Shown: positions 8,343-18,071 of the stretch, one piece after another | Layout: each line of letters starts with the position of its first letter | How positions within the stretch are numbered: position 1 is the first letter of the stretch | Source: Confluentibacter lentus | GTDB taxonomy: Bacteria > Bacteroidota > Bacteroidia > Flavobacteriales > Flavobacteriaceae | Reading direction: 5' to 3' | DNA length: 64,000 bases | Assembly (NCBI RefSeq): GCF_002806995.1 | Contig: NZ_NIHE01000001.1 | Location: 620,001 to 684,000, forward strand | Notes under the pieces: model-generated | Told to the model about the DNA's origin: nothing | The model's database searches: none | What the model saw: only the letters and a program-made list of their open reading frames with translations | Program-made: the position numbers and the translations under genes

Positions 8343-9092
8343 ATGAGTAAAATAGCCCTGATAACTGGTGCAACAAGTGGCATAGGTAAAGCCACGGCTT
8401 ATGAGTTTGCCAAGCATAACATCCATTTAATTTTATGCGGAAGACGGCAAAAAAGATTAATTACCATTAAAAAGGAATTGGAAAAATTCACTAAAGTTCA
8501 CACGCTAAATTTTGATGTTAGCAATAAAATTGAAACGTTTAAAGCCATTGAATCCCTTCCAGAAGACCTTAAACAGATTGATATTCTTATCAATAATGCT
8601 GGAAATGCGCATGGTTTGGACCCCATTCAATCTGGACATATAGACGATTGGGATGCCATGATGGATATTAATGTTAAAGGTTTGCTATATGTTAGTAAAG
8701 CTGTTATGCCCCAAATGATAGATAGAAAATCTGGACACATTATTAATATTGGGTCTTCTGCTGGCAAGGAAGTGTATCCAAAAGGGAATGTGTATTGTGG
8801 CAGTAAACATGCTGTTTTGGCTATAACTGAAGGAATGCGTATTGATTTAAATCCATTTGGCATTAAAGTATCGGCAATAAACCCTGGTGCTGTAGAAACT
8901 GAATTCTCAAAAGTGAGGTTTAAAGGTGATAAAAAAGCGGAAGATGTTTATAAAGGCTTTGATGCTTTGCAAGCCGAAGACATTGCCGAGATTATTTACT
9001 TTGTGGTTTCCAGACCCAATCATGTGAATATTGCGGATTTATTGGTGTATCCAACAGCTCAGGCGAGTACGACTATTTTGAAAAGAAATTAA
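8343..9092 (+). CDS. SDR-family NAD(P)-dependent oxidoreductase (YdfG-like)
   Basis: 249 residues of classical short-chain dehydrogenase. It has the cofactor motif TGATSGIG (residues 8-15), an Arg-Arg pair after the second strand (LILCGRRQKR), which favours NADP, then NNAGNAHG, and catalytic Ser (INIGSSAGKE) with YxxxK in YCGSKHAV near residue 150. The C-terminal NPGAVETEFSKVRFKGD and NHVNIADLLVYPT are typical of the YdfG/serine-3-hydroxy acid dehydrogenase branch, which oxidises L-allo-threonine and 3-hydroxy acids. The substrate here is inferred from the family only. It is transcribed away from moxR. Confidence 0.88.
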   Translation: MSKIALITGATSGIGKATAYEFAKHNIHLILCGRRQKRLITIKKELEKFTKVHTLNFDVSNKIETFKAIESLPEDLKQIDILINNAGNAHGLDPIQSGHIDDWDAMMDINVKGLLYVSKAVMPQMIDRKSGHIINIGSSAGKEVYPKGNVYCGSKHAVLAITEGMRIDLNPFGIKVSAINPGAVETEFSKVRFKGDKKAEDVYKGFDALQAEDIAEIIYFVVSRPNHVNIADLLVYPTAQASTTILKRN

Positions 9093-9100
9093 AATAATAA

Positions 9101-9123
9101 GATTCCTGCCTGCACGGGAATGA
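9101..9123. repeat. Partial copy of a 'GTCATTCCcg...GGAATC' palindromic element
   Basis: GATTCCTGCCTGCACGGGAA plus TGA, a broken inverted repeat (ATTCC...GGAAT) of the kind also seen at 38902 and 40425. Its final ATGA creates a spurious ATG (9120) just upstream of the real start of the next gene. Confidence 0.6.
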
Positions 9124-9128
9124 TAGCT

Positions 9129-10262
9129 ATGATCAACAAACGCCTACTTATAAAACACCTTTTGGCTCATAACGACGAAAATAGTTTTTATGATAAAAAG
9201 CTAAAAATAGACATCAGCCAAAAAGAAGGAAAGGCCAAGTTTTTAAAGCATATTTGTGCGCTCTCTAATAGCAATCCAAATAACAACTCGTATATTGTTA
9301 TTGGTGTGGACGACTCAAACAACGAGATTGTTGGGGTCGATTTTTTTGATGATAGTAAAATACAAAACCTCATTAATGCTTATTTAACCAATGCGCCCAT
9401 CGTACAATACGAGAATATTCCTTTCCCCCATTTGCCAGACGATAAAGTTGTAGGCTTAGTAACTATTAGGGCAACAGGTAAAATAACGTCTTTACGAAAA
9501 AATATTTGGAAATATTATGGTGGCTCAGTATTCTTTAGGGATGGAAGCATGAGCATGCCAAAAGTGTTTGATATCGAGATTAAAGACATCAACTCTAAAA
9601 TTGTTGAAGCTATTGAAAACAATGCTCAAAATAACATCGAGCACACCTTAAATGGCGTGTTTGATTTTTTAAAAAAGCGTGTAGACTACAGCCCACAATA
9701 CAAAGTATTTAAGGAATATTTTGTGTTGTGTTGGTCAGGACAAAAAAAAGTTGTTAAAAAAGACATTTATTATTCCAGAGTAGATATAGAGCTTATAAAC
9801 GAACAGGTAAGACTCTTCTTTTCCACATTGGATGAAGTTTCTATTTTTTATAATGAAGACACTTTTAAAATTATTGAATATGTACAACTTGGGTTTCATA
9901 ATAATTACAAATTTTACCCCTTAGAAGAAACTATTATCCGTTTTGAAAATAATGCTAATTATACCATTGATACAACCTTAATATTTGAGCCACCCCAATT
10001 TGACAAAAAAACACTGTTCCATATTTATAATAGCAACAATGCTATATTAGAAAAACTTAAAAAAGGGTTGACGCTTACTGTTAGTGAAGAAAATGACCTA
10101 AAAAATTTACCGGGTACTTATTTGATTTGTTACCTAAATTTATTTCACGAAGCCATCGACAAACTACATGAAATAAAACCATATTTAAAGAATTATAGCG
10201 ATAGTCTATATAATATTCACAAAGAGTCCATGCGAATTTTGAGAAAAGTGAAATACAGTTAA
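9129..10262 (+). CDS. AlbA_2 (Schlafen-like) domain protein
   Basis: 377 residues from ATG 9129. An upstream in-frame ATG at 9120 lies in a repeat and is disfavoured. The N-terminal ~150 residues (MINKRLLIKHLLAHNDENSF, then KAKFLKHICALSNSN, SYIVIGVDDSNNEIVGVDFF and WKYYGGSVFFRDGSMS) match the AlbA_2 domain (PF04326), a nucleotide/nucleic-acid-binding fold related to Schlafen. The C-terminal ~200 residues are not recognised. Such proteins are often called ATP-binding or transcriptional regulators, and some work in phage defence. No defence neighbours are present here. Ends at a strong hairpin (10366-10412). Confidence 0.7.
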   Translation: MINKRLLIKHLLAHNDENSFYDKKLKIDISQKEGKAKFLKHICALSNSNPNNNSYIVIGVDDSNNEIVGVDFFDDSKIQNLINAYLTNAPIVQYENIPFPHLPDDKVVGLVTIRATGKITSLRKNIWKYYGGSVFFRDGSMSMPKVFDIEIKDINSKIVEAIENNAQNNIEHTLNGVFDFLKKRVDYSPQYKVFKEYFVLCWSGQKKVVKKDIYYSRVDIELINEQVRLFFSTLDEVSIFYNEDTFKIIEYVQLGFHNNYKFYPLEETIIRFENNANYTIDTTLIFEPPQFDKKTLFHIYNSNNAILEKLKKGLTLTVSEENDLKNLPGTYLICYLNLFHEAIDKLHEIKPYLKNYSDSLYNIHKESMRILRKVKYS

Positions 10263-10365
10263 GTAGCTTTTGTATTTTACGTAAATTTAACTTCAAAGTT
10301 AAACCGAAACACCTTCTATGTCAAAATAATAGTTACATTTGTTATGCTATTAATCATTTATATAT

Positions 10366-10412
10366 ACCTTGTCTTCCCCTAAAACAACTGGATCGGAGAC
10401 AAGGTTTTTTTT
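10366..10412 (+). terminator. Hairpin terminator after the AlbA_2 gene
   Basis: ACCTTGTCT (10366-10374) pairs with AGACAAGGT (10397-10405), with a 22-base loop, followed by eight T. A perfect -7 element TACATTTG (10334-10341) lies only 24 bases upstream, so the hairpin might instead end a short independent RNA. Confidence 0.7.
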
Positions 10413-10414
10413 AT

Positions 10415-11968
10415 CTATAAATCAAATTTAATCCCTTGTGCTAACGGCACCTCAGAAGTATAATTAATAGTGTTGGTTTGTCGACGCATATACACTTTCC
10501 AAGCATCAGAGCCAGATTCGCGTCCGCCACCTGTTTCTTTTTCGCCCCCAAAAGCGCCTCCAATTTCAGCACCAGAAGTTCCAATATTAACATTAGCAAT
10601 CCCACAATCGGATCCTTGAACTGATAAAAACAATTCTGCTTCCTGTAAATTATTGGTCATGATGGCAGAACTCAACCCTTGTGCCACATTATTTTGTGTT
10701 TCGATAGCATTTTCAACATCTCCAGAATATTTTATTAAATAAAGAATAGGTGCAAAAGTTTCATGTTGGACTATTTTAAAGTCTGGTTTAGCCTCGGCAA
10801 TTGCTGGTTTTACATAACAGCCACTTTCATAGCCTTTACCTTTTAAAACTTCACCTTTTGCAATAATAGTTCCACCTTCCTCAACAACTTGTTTTAGGGC
10901 ATTTAGATACATGTTCACTGCATCCTTATCAATTAACGGCCCAACATGATTAGTTTCATCTAGCGGATTTCCAATGCGTAATTGTTTGTAAGCGTCAACA
11001 ATCCCGCTTTTTACTTTATCATAAATATCTTCATGGATAATCAACCTCCTAGTAGAAGTGCAACGCTGACCCGCAGTCCCAACAGCTCCAAAAACCGCTC
11101 CCATGACTGTCATTTTAATATCGGCATCAGGTGTTACAATGATAGCATTATTACCTCCCAATTCCAATAATGATTTTCCTAAACGGGACGCAACATCTTG
11201 CGCCACTATTTTTCCCATTCGTGTTGAGCCTGTGGCAGAAATCAATGGAATTCGATTGTCTTTTGTCATAAACCCACCTACTTTATAATCGCCATTAATT
11301 AAATTTGAAATGCCTTCTGGCAACTTATTTTTAGCTAACACCTCGCTAATTATATTTTGACAAGCAACTCCGCACAAAGGAGCTTTCTCACTGGGTTTCC
11401 AAATACATACATCTCCACAAACCCAAGCTAAAGTTGTGTTCCAAGCCCAAACAGCAACTGGGAAATTAAATGCCGAAATAATACCAACCACTCCTAGCGG
11501 ATGGTATTGCTCATACATGCGGTGTCCGGGTCTTTCTGAATGCATGGTTAATCCGTAAAGTTGTCTGGATAATCCAACAGCAAAATCACAGATATCTATC
11601 ATTTCTTGAACTTCTCCAAGACCTTCTTGCAAGCTTTTGCCCATTTCATAAGATACCAATTTACCTAAAGCTTCTTTTTTCTTTCTTAATTTATCACCAA
11701 ACTGTCTAACAACCTCTCCACGTTGTGGTGCTGGCATGGTTCTCCAAATTTTAAAAGCAGCTGTTGCTTTTTCCATGACTGCTTCAAAATCTGCTTTCGT
11801 AGTGATGGTGACGCTTCCTATTAATTGTCCATCAACAGGTGAAAAACTTTCTAAAATAGAATTACCAGAATAATTAACAATTCCTGTAGGTGTGCCATTA
11901 TTTATAGCTTTTAACCCTAATGTTTTTAATACATTTTCTATCCCAAAAAGGTTGGCTGACTCTTTCAT
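10415..11968 (-). CDS. ALDH7-type aldehyde dehydrogenase (aminoadipate semialdehyde / piperideine-6-carboxylate type)
   Basis: 517 residues, full length. N-terminal FGIENVLKTLGLKAINNGTP is characteristic of the antiquitin/AmaB branch. Rossmann motifs: ISAFNFPVAVWAWNTTLAWV, KPSEKAP and TGSTRMGKIV. The general base Glu is in LELGGNNAI, and the catalytic Cys in TAGQRCTSTRRL. The C-terminal GAEIGGAFGGEKETGGGRES is also typical. The family oxidises alpha-aminoadipate semialdehyde (in equilibrium with piperideine-6-carboxylate) with NAD in lysine breakdown. Single gene, divergent from the alpha-2-macroglobulin gene. Substrate inferred from family. Confidence 0.9.
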   Translation of the reverse strand: MKESANLFGIENVLKTLGLKAINNGTPTGIVNYSGNSILESFSPVDGQLIGSVTITTKADFEAVMEKATAAFKIWRTMPAPQRGEVVRQFGDKLRKKKEALGKLVSYEMGKSLQEGLGEVQEMIDICDFAVGLSRQLYGLTMHSERPGHRMYEQYHPLGVVGIISAFNFPVAVWAWNTTLAWVCGDVCIWKPSEKAPLCGVACQNIISEVLAKNKLPEGISNLINGDYKVGGFMTKDNRIPLISATGSTRMGKIVAQDVASRLGKSLLELGGNNAIIVTPDADIKMTVMGAVFGAVGTAGQRCTSTRRLIIHEDIYDKVKSGIVDAYKQLRIGNPLDETNHVGPLIDKDAVNMYLNALKQVVEEGGTIIAKGEVLKGKGYESGCYVKPAIAEAKPDFKIVQHETFAPILYLIKYSGDVENAIETQNNVAQGLSSAIMTNNLQEAELFLSVQGSDCGIANVNIGTSGAEIGGAFGGEKETGGGRESGSDAWKVYMRRQTNTINYTSEVPLAQGIKFDL

Positions 11969-12109
11969 GATTATTCATTTTATTTTTTTTTGAAGCAAAT
12001 AACAATATAGTAATAAATTGTTGATTTATTTGAGTGATATTTCATATTAATCTCATTAACTTTAATACGTTTTTTCCTTTAAACCACTTTTCAATATAAA
12101 TCAGATTCT

Positions 12110-15100
12110 ATGTCAACTAAAAAACTTTTGGCTTTTATTATCATCATCATTTTAATAGTTTCTTGCAAAAAAAAGCCTGTTGAAACCGATAATTTATTTA
12201 AGTTTCGGGAATATATAAGTTATACAACTTCTGGCATCGTATCCGTTGAAAGTCCCATTATTATTAATTTAACAAAAGAAGTTGAAGGTTGGGATGTGGA
12301 TAAAGAAATTCCTCAAGAACTTTTAAAAGTGGAGCCTTTTGTACAAGGAACTTTAAAAGCCGCCAACAAACATACCCTAGTTTTTACTCCAGATGAAGCC
12401 CTAAAAACGGCAACAGAATATACTGTTACCTTTAAGTTAGAAGACATTTATAAAAATATTCCAAAAGAATTTAGCAGTTACACCTTTCAATTTAAAACCA
12501 TAACGCCAAACTTTAATCTTGTTACTAACAATTTACAATCCTACAGTAAAGAGTGGCAATATTTAGAATGTTTAATAACAAGTGCGGATGTTATTTCTTT
12601 AGAAAATGCCAAAAAATTAGTTGAAGCTTCTCAAAACGGAAAAAAACTATCCATTGTTTTTAATGAAATAGATAAAAAAAGTAAGGTTTTTGAGTTTAAA
12701 ATTGATAGCATCCATCGTAAAATTGAAGACTCTGAAATTCTTGTGAAATGGAATGGAAGTGCTATTAAATCTGATAATAAAGGCGAAAACAAACTGACCA
12801 TTCCTGGCATTAACAACTTCACTGTGGTAAGCGTCAATGTGGTGCAAATGCCCGAGCAATATCTTTCAATAAACTTTTCCGATCCCTTAAAAAAACAACA
12901 GGTTTTTGAAGGATTAGTCATGCTTCAAAACGTAAAAGACCCAAAATATGTTGTAGATGGCAATGTGCTTAAAGTCTATCCAGATTCTAGATTGGTTGGC
13001 AATATACAAGTAGATGTATTTGAAGGCATTACAAATTCCGAAAGTTATAAACTTAAAAAACCGTTTTCTGAAACTATTGCTTTTGAAGACTTAAAACCAC
13101 AAGTGCGGCTCATTAGCAATGGTAGTATTTTACCAAATTCACAAGAATTAAAATTCAATTTTGAAGCCGTTAATTTAAAAGCCGTAGATGTTAGGATTAT
13201 TAAAATTTATGAAGATAATATCCTCCAGTTTTTACAGGACAATGATTTATCCAACAGCAATAATTATGATATTAAAAAAGTTGGTCGCCGTATAGCCAAA
13301 CAAACCATCCAACTACAAACCGAAGCTGAAAATACTGGAAAATGGAAGGCATATAGCATCGATTTATCTAAGTTTTTTAAAGCCGATCCTGGCGCTATTT
13401 ACCGTGTGGAATTAAGTTTTGATAAAAGCTATTCGTTATATAATTGTGATGCTAATTCCATGATTACAAACGTAGAAAATGATGATGACTATTATGAAGA
13501 AGAATACTATGAAAACGATGATTATATTGAATCTGATGATTATGAAGATGATGAATTGCGTGAAGAAGCGTATTGGGATAATTTGACCTATCAATATAAA
13601 AACTACACTTATAATTGGCGGGAAGAGAACAATCCTTGCCATAATGCCTACTATAACCAAGAGAAAATTGTCTCTCAAAATTTATTGGCATCAAACCTGG
13701 GTGTGATTGCAAAACAAGGCACCAACAACTCGTATTATTTTGCCGTTACCAATATTTTAAACACCAATCCAGAACCTGATGCAACTATCAAGCTTTATAA
13801 TTTCCAACAACAGGAAATTGCCAGCATGACTACAGATAATGAAGGATTGGCGTTGGTAGATTTAGATAAAATTGCCGCATTTGCTATTGTTTCAAAAGAA
13901 AAAAACAAGACTTATATAAAACTTGCTGATGGAAACTCCTTATCGTTAAGCAAATTTGATGTTTCTGGAAATAAATTACAACGCGGCCTTAAAGGTTACA
14001 TTTACGGCGAGCGCGGTGTTTGGCGACCTGGAGACACCATTCATTTAACTTTTATTTTGAATGATTTTTCAAATCCGTTACCAAAAGGACATCCCGTAAA
14101 ACTGGGAATAACCGACCCAAATGGCAAACTCATTTACAGCCATGTGACTTCAAAAAATCTTGACAATTTCTATAAATTCACTGTGCCTACTTCAATAGAA
14201 GACAAAACTGGCGATTACAACGCAAAAATAACTGTCGGCGGTGCTACTTTTTACAAAAACTTAAAAATTGAAACCGTAAAACCAAATAGGTTAAAAATTA
14301 AAGTCGATTTTGAAAACGATATCATTACTGGCACCGAACCTTTAAACGGAACCTTGGATGTTAAATGGTTACACGGCGCTCCTGCAAAAAATTTAAAAGC
14401 TGAAATTAAAGCCAAGTTTTCGTCTGCTAACACCAATTTTAAAAACTACAAAGATTATGTGTTTAATGACCCAACCAGACAATTTGAAACCGAAGAAATT
14501 AATGTTTTTGAAGGTACTATAAATGAAGACGGTATCGCAAAAATCAACAAAAAACTGGAAGTCGGCAAAAATGCGCCGGGCATGTTGAATGTTCAGTTTT
14601 TGGTAAGGGCTTTTGAAAATGGTGGCGATTTCTCAATGGATGCGTTTACCAAACAGTATGCGCCTTACAAATCGTTTGTTGGCTTACGCTCGCCCAAAGG
14701 AAATGCGTATGATTCATTTTTTACAGATGAAAATCAAACATTTGATGTGGTGATGGTTGATGCCAATGGAAAACCTATGAAGCGAGATAATCTGGAGGTT
14801 AAAGTTTATAAAGTAGAATGGCGTTGGTGGTGGAATTCGTCTTATGACGATTTAGCAAGCTATACATCAAGCAGTTACCACAAACCCTATTTAGACACTA
14901 AAATAAATACCGATGCCAGTGGCAAAGGGCGTTTCACATTGAATATTCCAGATGATTTGCGCGGACGTTACCTCATCAGAATTTCAGACCCTGTGAGTGG
15001 TCATGCCACAGGAAGAACGGCTTATTTTTATAAAAATTGGTGGCAAAAAGGCCCTTCAGCAGATAAAGAAGCCGCTAAAATGTTGATTTTTTCAGCAGAT

Positions 15101-17680
15101 AAAGAACAATATAACGTTGGTGAAACCGCCAAAGTAACATTCCAATCTGGAAGTGAAGGTCGTGCGCTAATAAGTATTGAAAATGGTACCGAAGTTTTAG
15201 ATTACCATTGGGTAAAAACCAAACAAGGAAGTACCACTTTTAATATTCCTATCACTTCAGAAATGGCTCCTAATGTGTTCATTAATATTTCGTTATTACA
15301 ACCTCATGCCATATCTGCCAACGATTTACCTATTCGTTTATATGGCGTTATTCCCATTATGGTTGAAGACCCAAGTACCAAATTAGCACCACAAATAAAT
15401 ATGCCAAATTCCTTGCGTCCAGAACAAGAATTTGAAGTGAAAGTTTCGGAAAAAAACAAAAAAGCGATGACTTACACCATTGCTGTGGTAGAAGAAGGCT
15501 TATTGGATTTAACACGTTTTAAAATACCAAATGCTTGGAATGATTTTTATGCCCGTGAAGCTCTTGGCGTGAAAACCTGGGATATTTTTGACGATGTTAT
15601 TGGGGCATATTCTGGAAGTGTTGATCAAGTATTTGCAATTGGTGGTGACGGAAATGCGGCAGCTGGTAAAAACAAAAAAGCCAATCGTTTTAAACCCGTT
15701 GTGGTTTATTTAGGGCCTTTTTCTTTAAAAGCTGGCGAACAAAAATCGCATAAAATTAAGTTGCCAAATTATATTGGTTCTGTCAGAACCATGGTTGTTG
15801 CAGGAAATAATGAAAAAGAAGCTTATGGCAGTGCCGAAAAATCGGTGGAAGTTAAAAAACCATTAATGGTATTGGCAACGCTTCCGCGGAAATTAAGCCC
15901 GGGCGAAAAAGTAACACTTCCGGTTACCATTTTTGCTATGGAGCCTAAAGTGAAAGATGTTTCCATTAGTTTGAAATTAAGCAAAGGGCTTTCTGTTGTT
16001 GGAAGTAGTTCAAAATCCGTTCATTTTGATAAACCAGATGAACAAATGCTGTATTTTGAATTAGATGCAAGCAAAGCAAAAGGTTTGAATACCATAGAAG
16101 TCATTGCTTCTGGAAATGGCGAAAAATCGACTTACAAAGTGGAGATTGATGTTGAAAATCCGAATCCGATTTCATCAAAATCCATTGACAAAACTCTAGA
16201 AGCCAAAGCTTCTGGAACTATAAATTTTGCGACTTTTGGCGTGTACGGAACAAATTCTGCATCCATCGAGTTTTCAACCATGCCTCCTATGGATTTCTCT
16301 CGTAGGCTGCAATATTTAATTCAATATCCTCACGGTTGTGTGGAGCAAACCACATCGAGTGCCTTTCCACAGCTATTTCTAAATGATATTTTCGATTTAA
16401 CTTATGATAAAAAGCAACAAATAAAAAGCAATATTGAAAATGCCATCAAACGATTGGGATATTTTCAAAAAGCAAATGGCGGACTAAGTTATTGGATGGG
16501 TGAAAGCACTGCTGATGATTGGGGTACGACTTACGCTGGTCATTTTATGCTTGAAGCAGAAAAGAAAGGGTTTGTGTTGCCATTAGCTTTTAAAAGTAAT
16601 TTGATAAACTATCAAAAAGAGGCGGCTAGAAATTGGCGTCCAACTTACAAAACCTATAATTCAGATTTAGCACAAGCATACAGGCTCTACACGTTAGCTC
16701 TAGCTGGAAGTCCAGATTTAGCAGCAATGAATAGGTTACGGGAATTTACAGAAATCTCCAATGAAGCTAAATGGCGATTGGCAGCGGCTTATGCATTAGC
16801 TGGTCAAAAAGAAGCGAGTAATGCTATTTCAAAATCGGCTAACATCAATTTTACAGCATCAAATTATGATTATTATACATTTGGTTCGGTAGATAGAAAT
16901 CGAGCTATGGCACTAGAAAACATGGTACTCACTAAAAATACGAAAATGCGTGAATTGTCTCAATACATTGCCAAAGATTTATCAAGCAACACATGGATGA
17001 GTACACAAACAACGGCTTATAGTTTATTAGCTATGGCAAAAATGGTGCAAGCAAACGGCGGTAAAGAACTCAATGTTACTTACATTTTAAATGGAAAAAC
17101 AGTTTCTGTGAATTCTAAAAGTGCGCTAGTACAAAGGGATTTACTTATTGTGGATGGCAATAATACCTTATCATTTACAAATAATAAAGACAATGTGGTG
17201 TATGTTCGGGTTTTAAATTCAGGAAAATTACCTCTTGGACAAGAATTGGTTGAACAACGCGGATTAAGTGTTTCCGTGGTTTATAAAGATTTAAAAGGGA
17301 ACACGATAAATATATCAAACCTTCAACAAGGTCAGGATTTTGTAGCAACGGTTAAAGTCAGCAATTTGAAAGATGAAGCTGTGAATGATGTTGCATTAAC
17401 CCAAATTTTTCCGTCTGGTTGGGAAATCGTTAATGCCCGTTTTACAGATTTTGGAGATACCACAACAAGTCAGGCACGATTTACGGATATTAGGGACGAC
17501 CGGGTGAATTTCTATTTTGATTTACCTAAAAAAGGAACTTATGGCACAAAAACCTTTAATGTGATGTTGAATGCATCGTATTTAGGAACTTATTATTTAC
17601 CCGGCATTCAAGCGGAAGCCATGTATGATAATGAGTATTTGGTGCGGACAAAAGGACAATGGATAACGATTGAGAAATAA
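12110..17680 (+). CDS. Alpha-2-macroglobulin family lipoprotein with thioester
   Basis: 1856 residues. N-terminal MSTKKLLAFIIIIILIVSCK is a lipoprotein signal with lipobox VSC. Repeated macroglobulin (MG) beta domains fill residues 30-1330, including YGERGVWRPGDTIHLTFILN (MG3/4) near 625-650. The thioester motif CVEQ is at residues 1410-1413 (codons 16337-16348), followed by an alpha-alpha toroid (about 1400-1700) and a C-terminal MG domain. A Asp/Glu/Tyr-rich patch (about 455-490) sits between Cys residues in NCDAN and NNPCHNAYY. Bacterial alpha-2-macroglobulins trap proteases in the periplasm and are usually paired with pbpC, as here (PBP1C is two genes downstream), suggesting protection and repair of a damaged envelope. 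Confidence 0.93.
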   Translation: MSTKKLLAFIIIIILIVSCKKKPVETDNLFKFREYISYTTSGIVSVESPIIINLTKEVEGWDVDKEIPQELLKVEPFVQGTLKAANKHTLVFTPDEALKTATEYTVTFKLEDIYKNIPKEFSSYTFQFKTITPNFNLVTNNLQSYSKEWQYLECLITSADVISLENAKKLVEASQNGKKLSIVFNEIDKKSKVFEFKIDSIHRKIEDSEILVKWNGSAIKSDNKGENKLTIPGINNFTVVSVNVVQMPEQYLSINFSDPLKKQQVFEGLVMLQNVKDPKYVVDGNVLKVYPDSRLVGNIQVDVFEGITNSESYKLKKPFSETIAFEDLKPQVRLISNGSILPNSQELKFNFEAVNLKAVDVRIIKIYEDNILQFLQDNDLSNSNNYDIKKVGRRIAKQTIQLQTEAENTGKWKAYSIDLSKFFKADPGAIYRVELSFDKSYSLYNCDANSMITNVENDDDYYEEEYYENDDYIESDDYEDDELREEAYWDNLTYQYKNYTYNWREENNPCHNAYYNQEKIVSQNLLASNLGVIAKQGTNNSYYFAVTNILNTNPEPDATIKLYNFQQQEIASMTTDNEGLALVDLDKIAAFAIVSKEKNKTYIKLADGNSLSLSKFDVSGNKLQRGLKGYIYGERGVWRPGDTIHLTFILNDFSNPLPKGHPVKLGITDPNGKLIYSHVTSKNLDNFYKFTVPTSIEDKTGDYNAKITVGGATFYKNLKIETVKPNRLKIKVDFENDIITGTEPLNGTLDVKWLHGAPAKNLKAEIKAKFSSANTNFKNYKDYVFNDPTRQFETEEINVFEGTINEDGIAKINKKLEVGKNAPGMLNVQFLVRAFENGGDFSMDAFTKQYAPYKSFVGLRSPKGNAYDSFFTDENQTFDVVMVDANGKPMKRDNLEVKVYKVEWRWWWNSSYDDLASYTSSSYHKPYLDTKINTDASGKGRFTLNIPDDLRGRYLIRISDPVSGHATGRTAYFYKNWWQKGPSADKEAAKMLIFSADKEQYNVGETAKVTFQSGSEGRALISIENGTEVLDYHWVKTKQGSTTFNIPITSEMAPNVFINISLLQPHAISANDLPIRLYGVIPIMVEDPSTKLAPQINMPNSLRPEQEFEVKVSEKNKKAMTYTIAVVEEGLLDLTRFKIPNAWNDFYAREALGVKTWDIFDDVIGAYSGSVDQVFAIGGDGNAAAGKNKKANRFKPVVVYLGPFSLKAGEQKSHKIKLPNYIGSVRTMVVAGNNEKEAYGSAEKSVEVKKPLMVLATLPRKLSPGEKVTLPVTIFAMEPKVKDVSISLKLSKGLSVVGSSSKSVHFDKPDEQMLYFELDASKAKGLNTIEVIASGNGEKSTYKVEIDVENPNPISSKSIDKTLEAKASGTINFATFGVYGTNSASIEFSTMPPMDFSRRLQYLIQYPHGCVEQTTSSAFPQLFLNDIFDLTYDKKQQIKSNIENAIKRLGYFQKANGGLSYWMGESTADDWGTTYAGHFMLEAEKKGFVLPLAFKSNLINYQKEAARNWRPTYKTYNSDLAQAYRLYTLALAGSPDLAAMNRLREFTEISNEAKWRLAAAYALAGQKEASNAISKSANINFTASNYDYYTFGSVDRNRAMALENMVLTKNTKMRELSQYIAKDLSSNTWMSTQTTAYSLLAMAKMVQANGGKELNVTYILNGKTVSVNSKSALVQRDLLIVDGNNTLSFTNNKDNVVYVRVLNSGKLPLGQELVEQRGLSVSVVYKDLKGNTINISNLQQGQDFVATVKVSNLKDEAVNDVALTQIFPSGWEIVNARFTDFGDTTTSQARFTDIRDDRVNFYFDLPKKGTYGTKTFNVMLNASYLGTYYLPGIQAEAMYDNEYLVRTKGQWITIEK

Positions 17681-17684
17681 TATT

Positions 17685-17996
17685 ATGAATGAAGATTTCA
17701 AACCTTATTACGCCGTTATTTTCACTTCAATACAAAAAGAAAACATTAATGGTTATTCTGAAATGGCCGAAAAAATGGATGTATTAGCCAAACAACAACC
17801 TGGTTTTTTAGGAATGGACAGCGCCAGAAATAACATTGGAATTACGGTAAGCTATTGGGAAAGTTTAGAATCCATAAAAAACTGGAAGCAACAAGCCGAT
17901 CATTTACAAGCACAATTAAAAGGAAGAAAAGATTGGTATAGCTGGTACAATGTTAGAATTTGTAAAGTAGAAAGAGAATATGAGTTTAATATTTAA
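17685..17996 (+). CDS. Antibiotic-biosynthesis-monooxygenase (ABM) domain protein
   Basis: 103 residues from ATG 17685, which follows the macroglobulin stop by 4 bp. An upstream in-frame TTG at 17670 would overlap that gene. The sequence MNEDFKPYYAVIFTSIQ, then MAEKMDVLAKQQPGFLGMDS and ITVSYWESLESIKNWKQQAD, is the ABM ferredoxin-like fold (dimeric alpha/beta barrel). The HADHxxA-like position is KQQADHLQAQ. Members range from quinol monooxygenases to heme-degrading enzymes. Many, including this branch, have no known substrate. Its insertion between the macroglobulin and pbpC is notable. Confidence 0.8.
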   Translation: MNEDFKPYYAVIFTSIQKENINGYSEMAEKMDVLAKQQPGFLGMDSARNNIGITVSYWESLESIKNWKQQADHLQAQLKGRKDWYSWYNVRICKVEREYEFNI

Positions 17997-17998
17997 TA

Positions 17999-18071
17999 GT
18001 CATTGCGAAGTAAGCATGACTGAAGTAATCTTTTTAAATTGAACAGATTGCTTCGTTACACTCGCAATGAC
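17999..18071. repeat. Palindromic 'GTCATTGCGA' element upstream of pbpC
   Basis: Outer arms GTCATTGCGA (17999-18008) and TCGCAATGAC (18062-18071) are perfect reverse complements. Inner arms 'gaagtaatct' and 'agattgcttcgttac' pair imperfectly around 'ttttaaattgaac'. The same element is at 52182-52267. It is a widespread Bacteroidota intergenic repeat type, and it is open in the pbpC frame. Confidence 0.8.

Noticed and set aside
12631-12921. Two antisense ORFs over the N-terminal part of the macroglobulin gene
   Set aside because: They overlap in different frames, are unsupported by promoters, and sit in an intact long gene.
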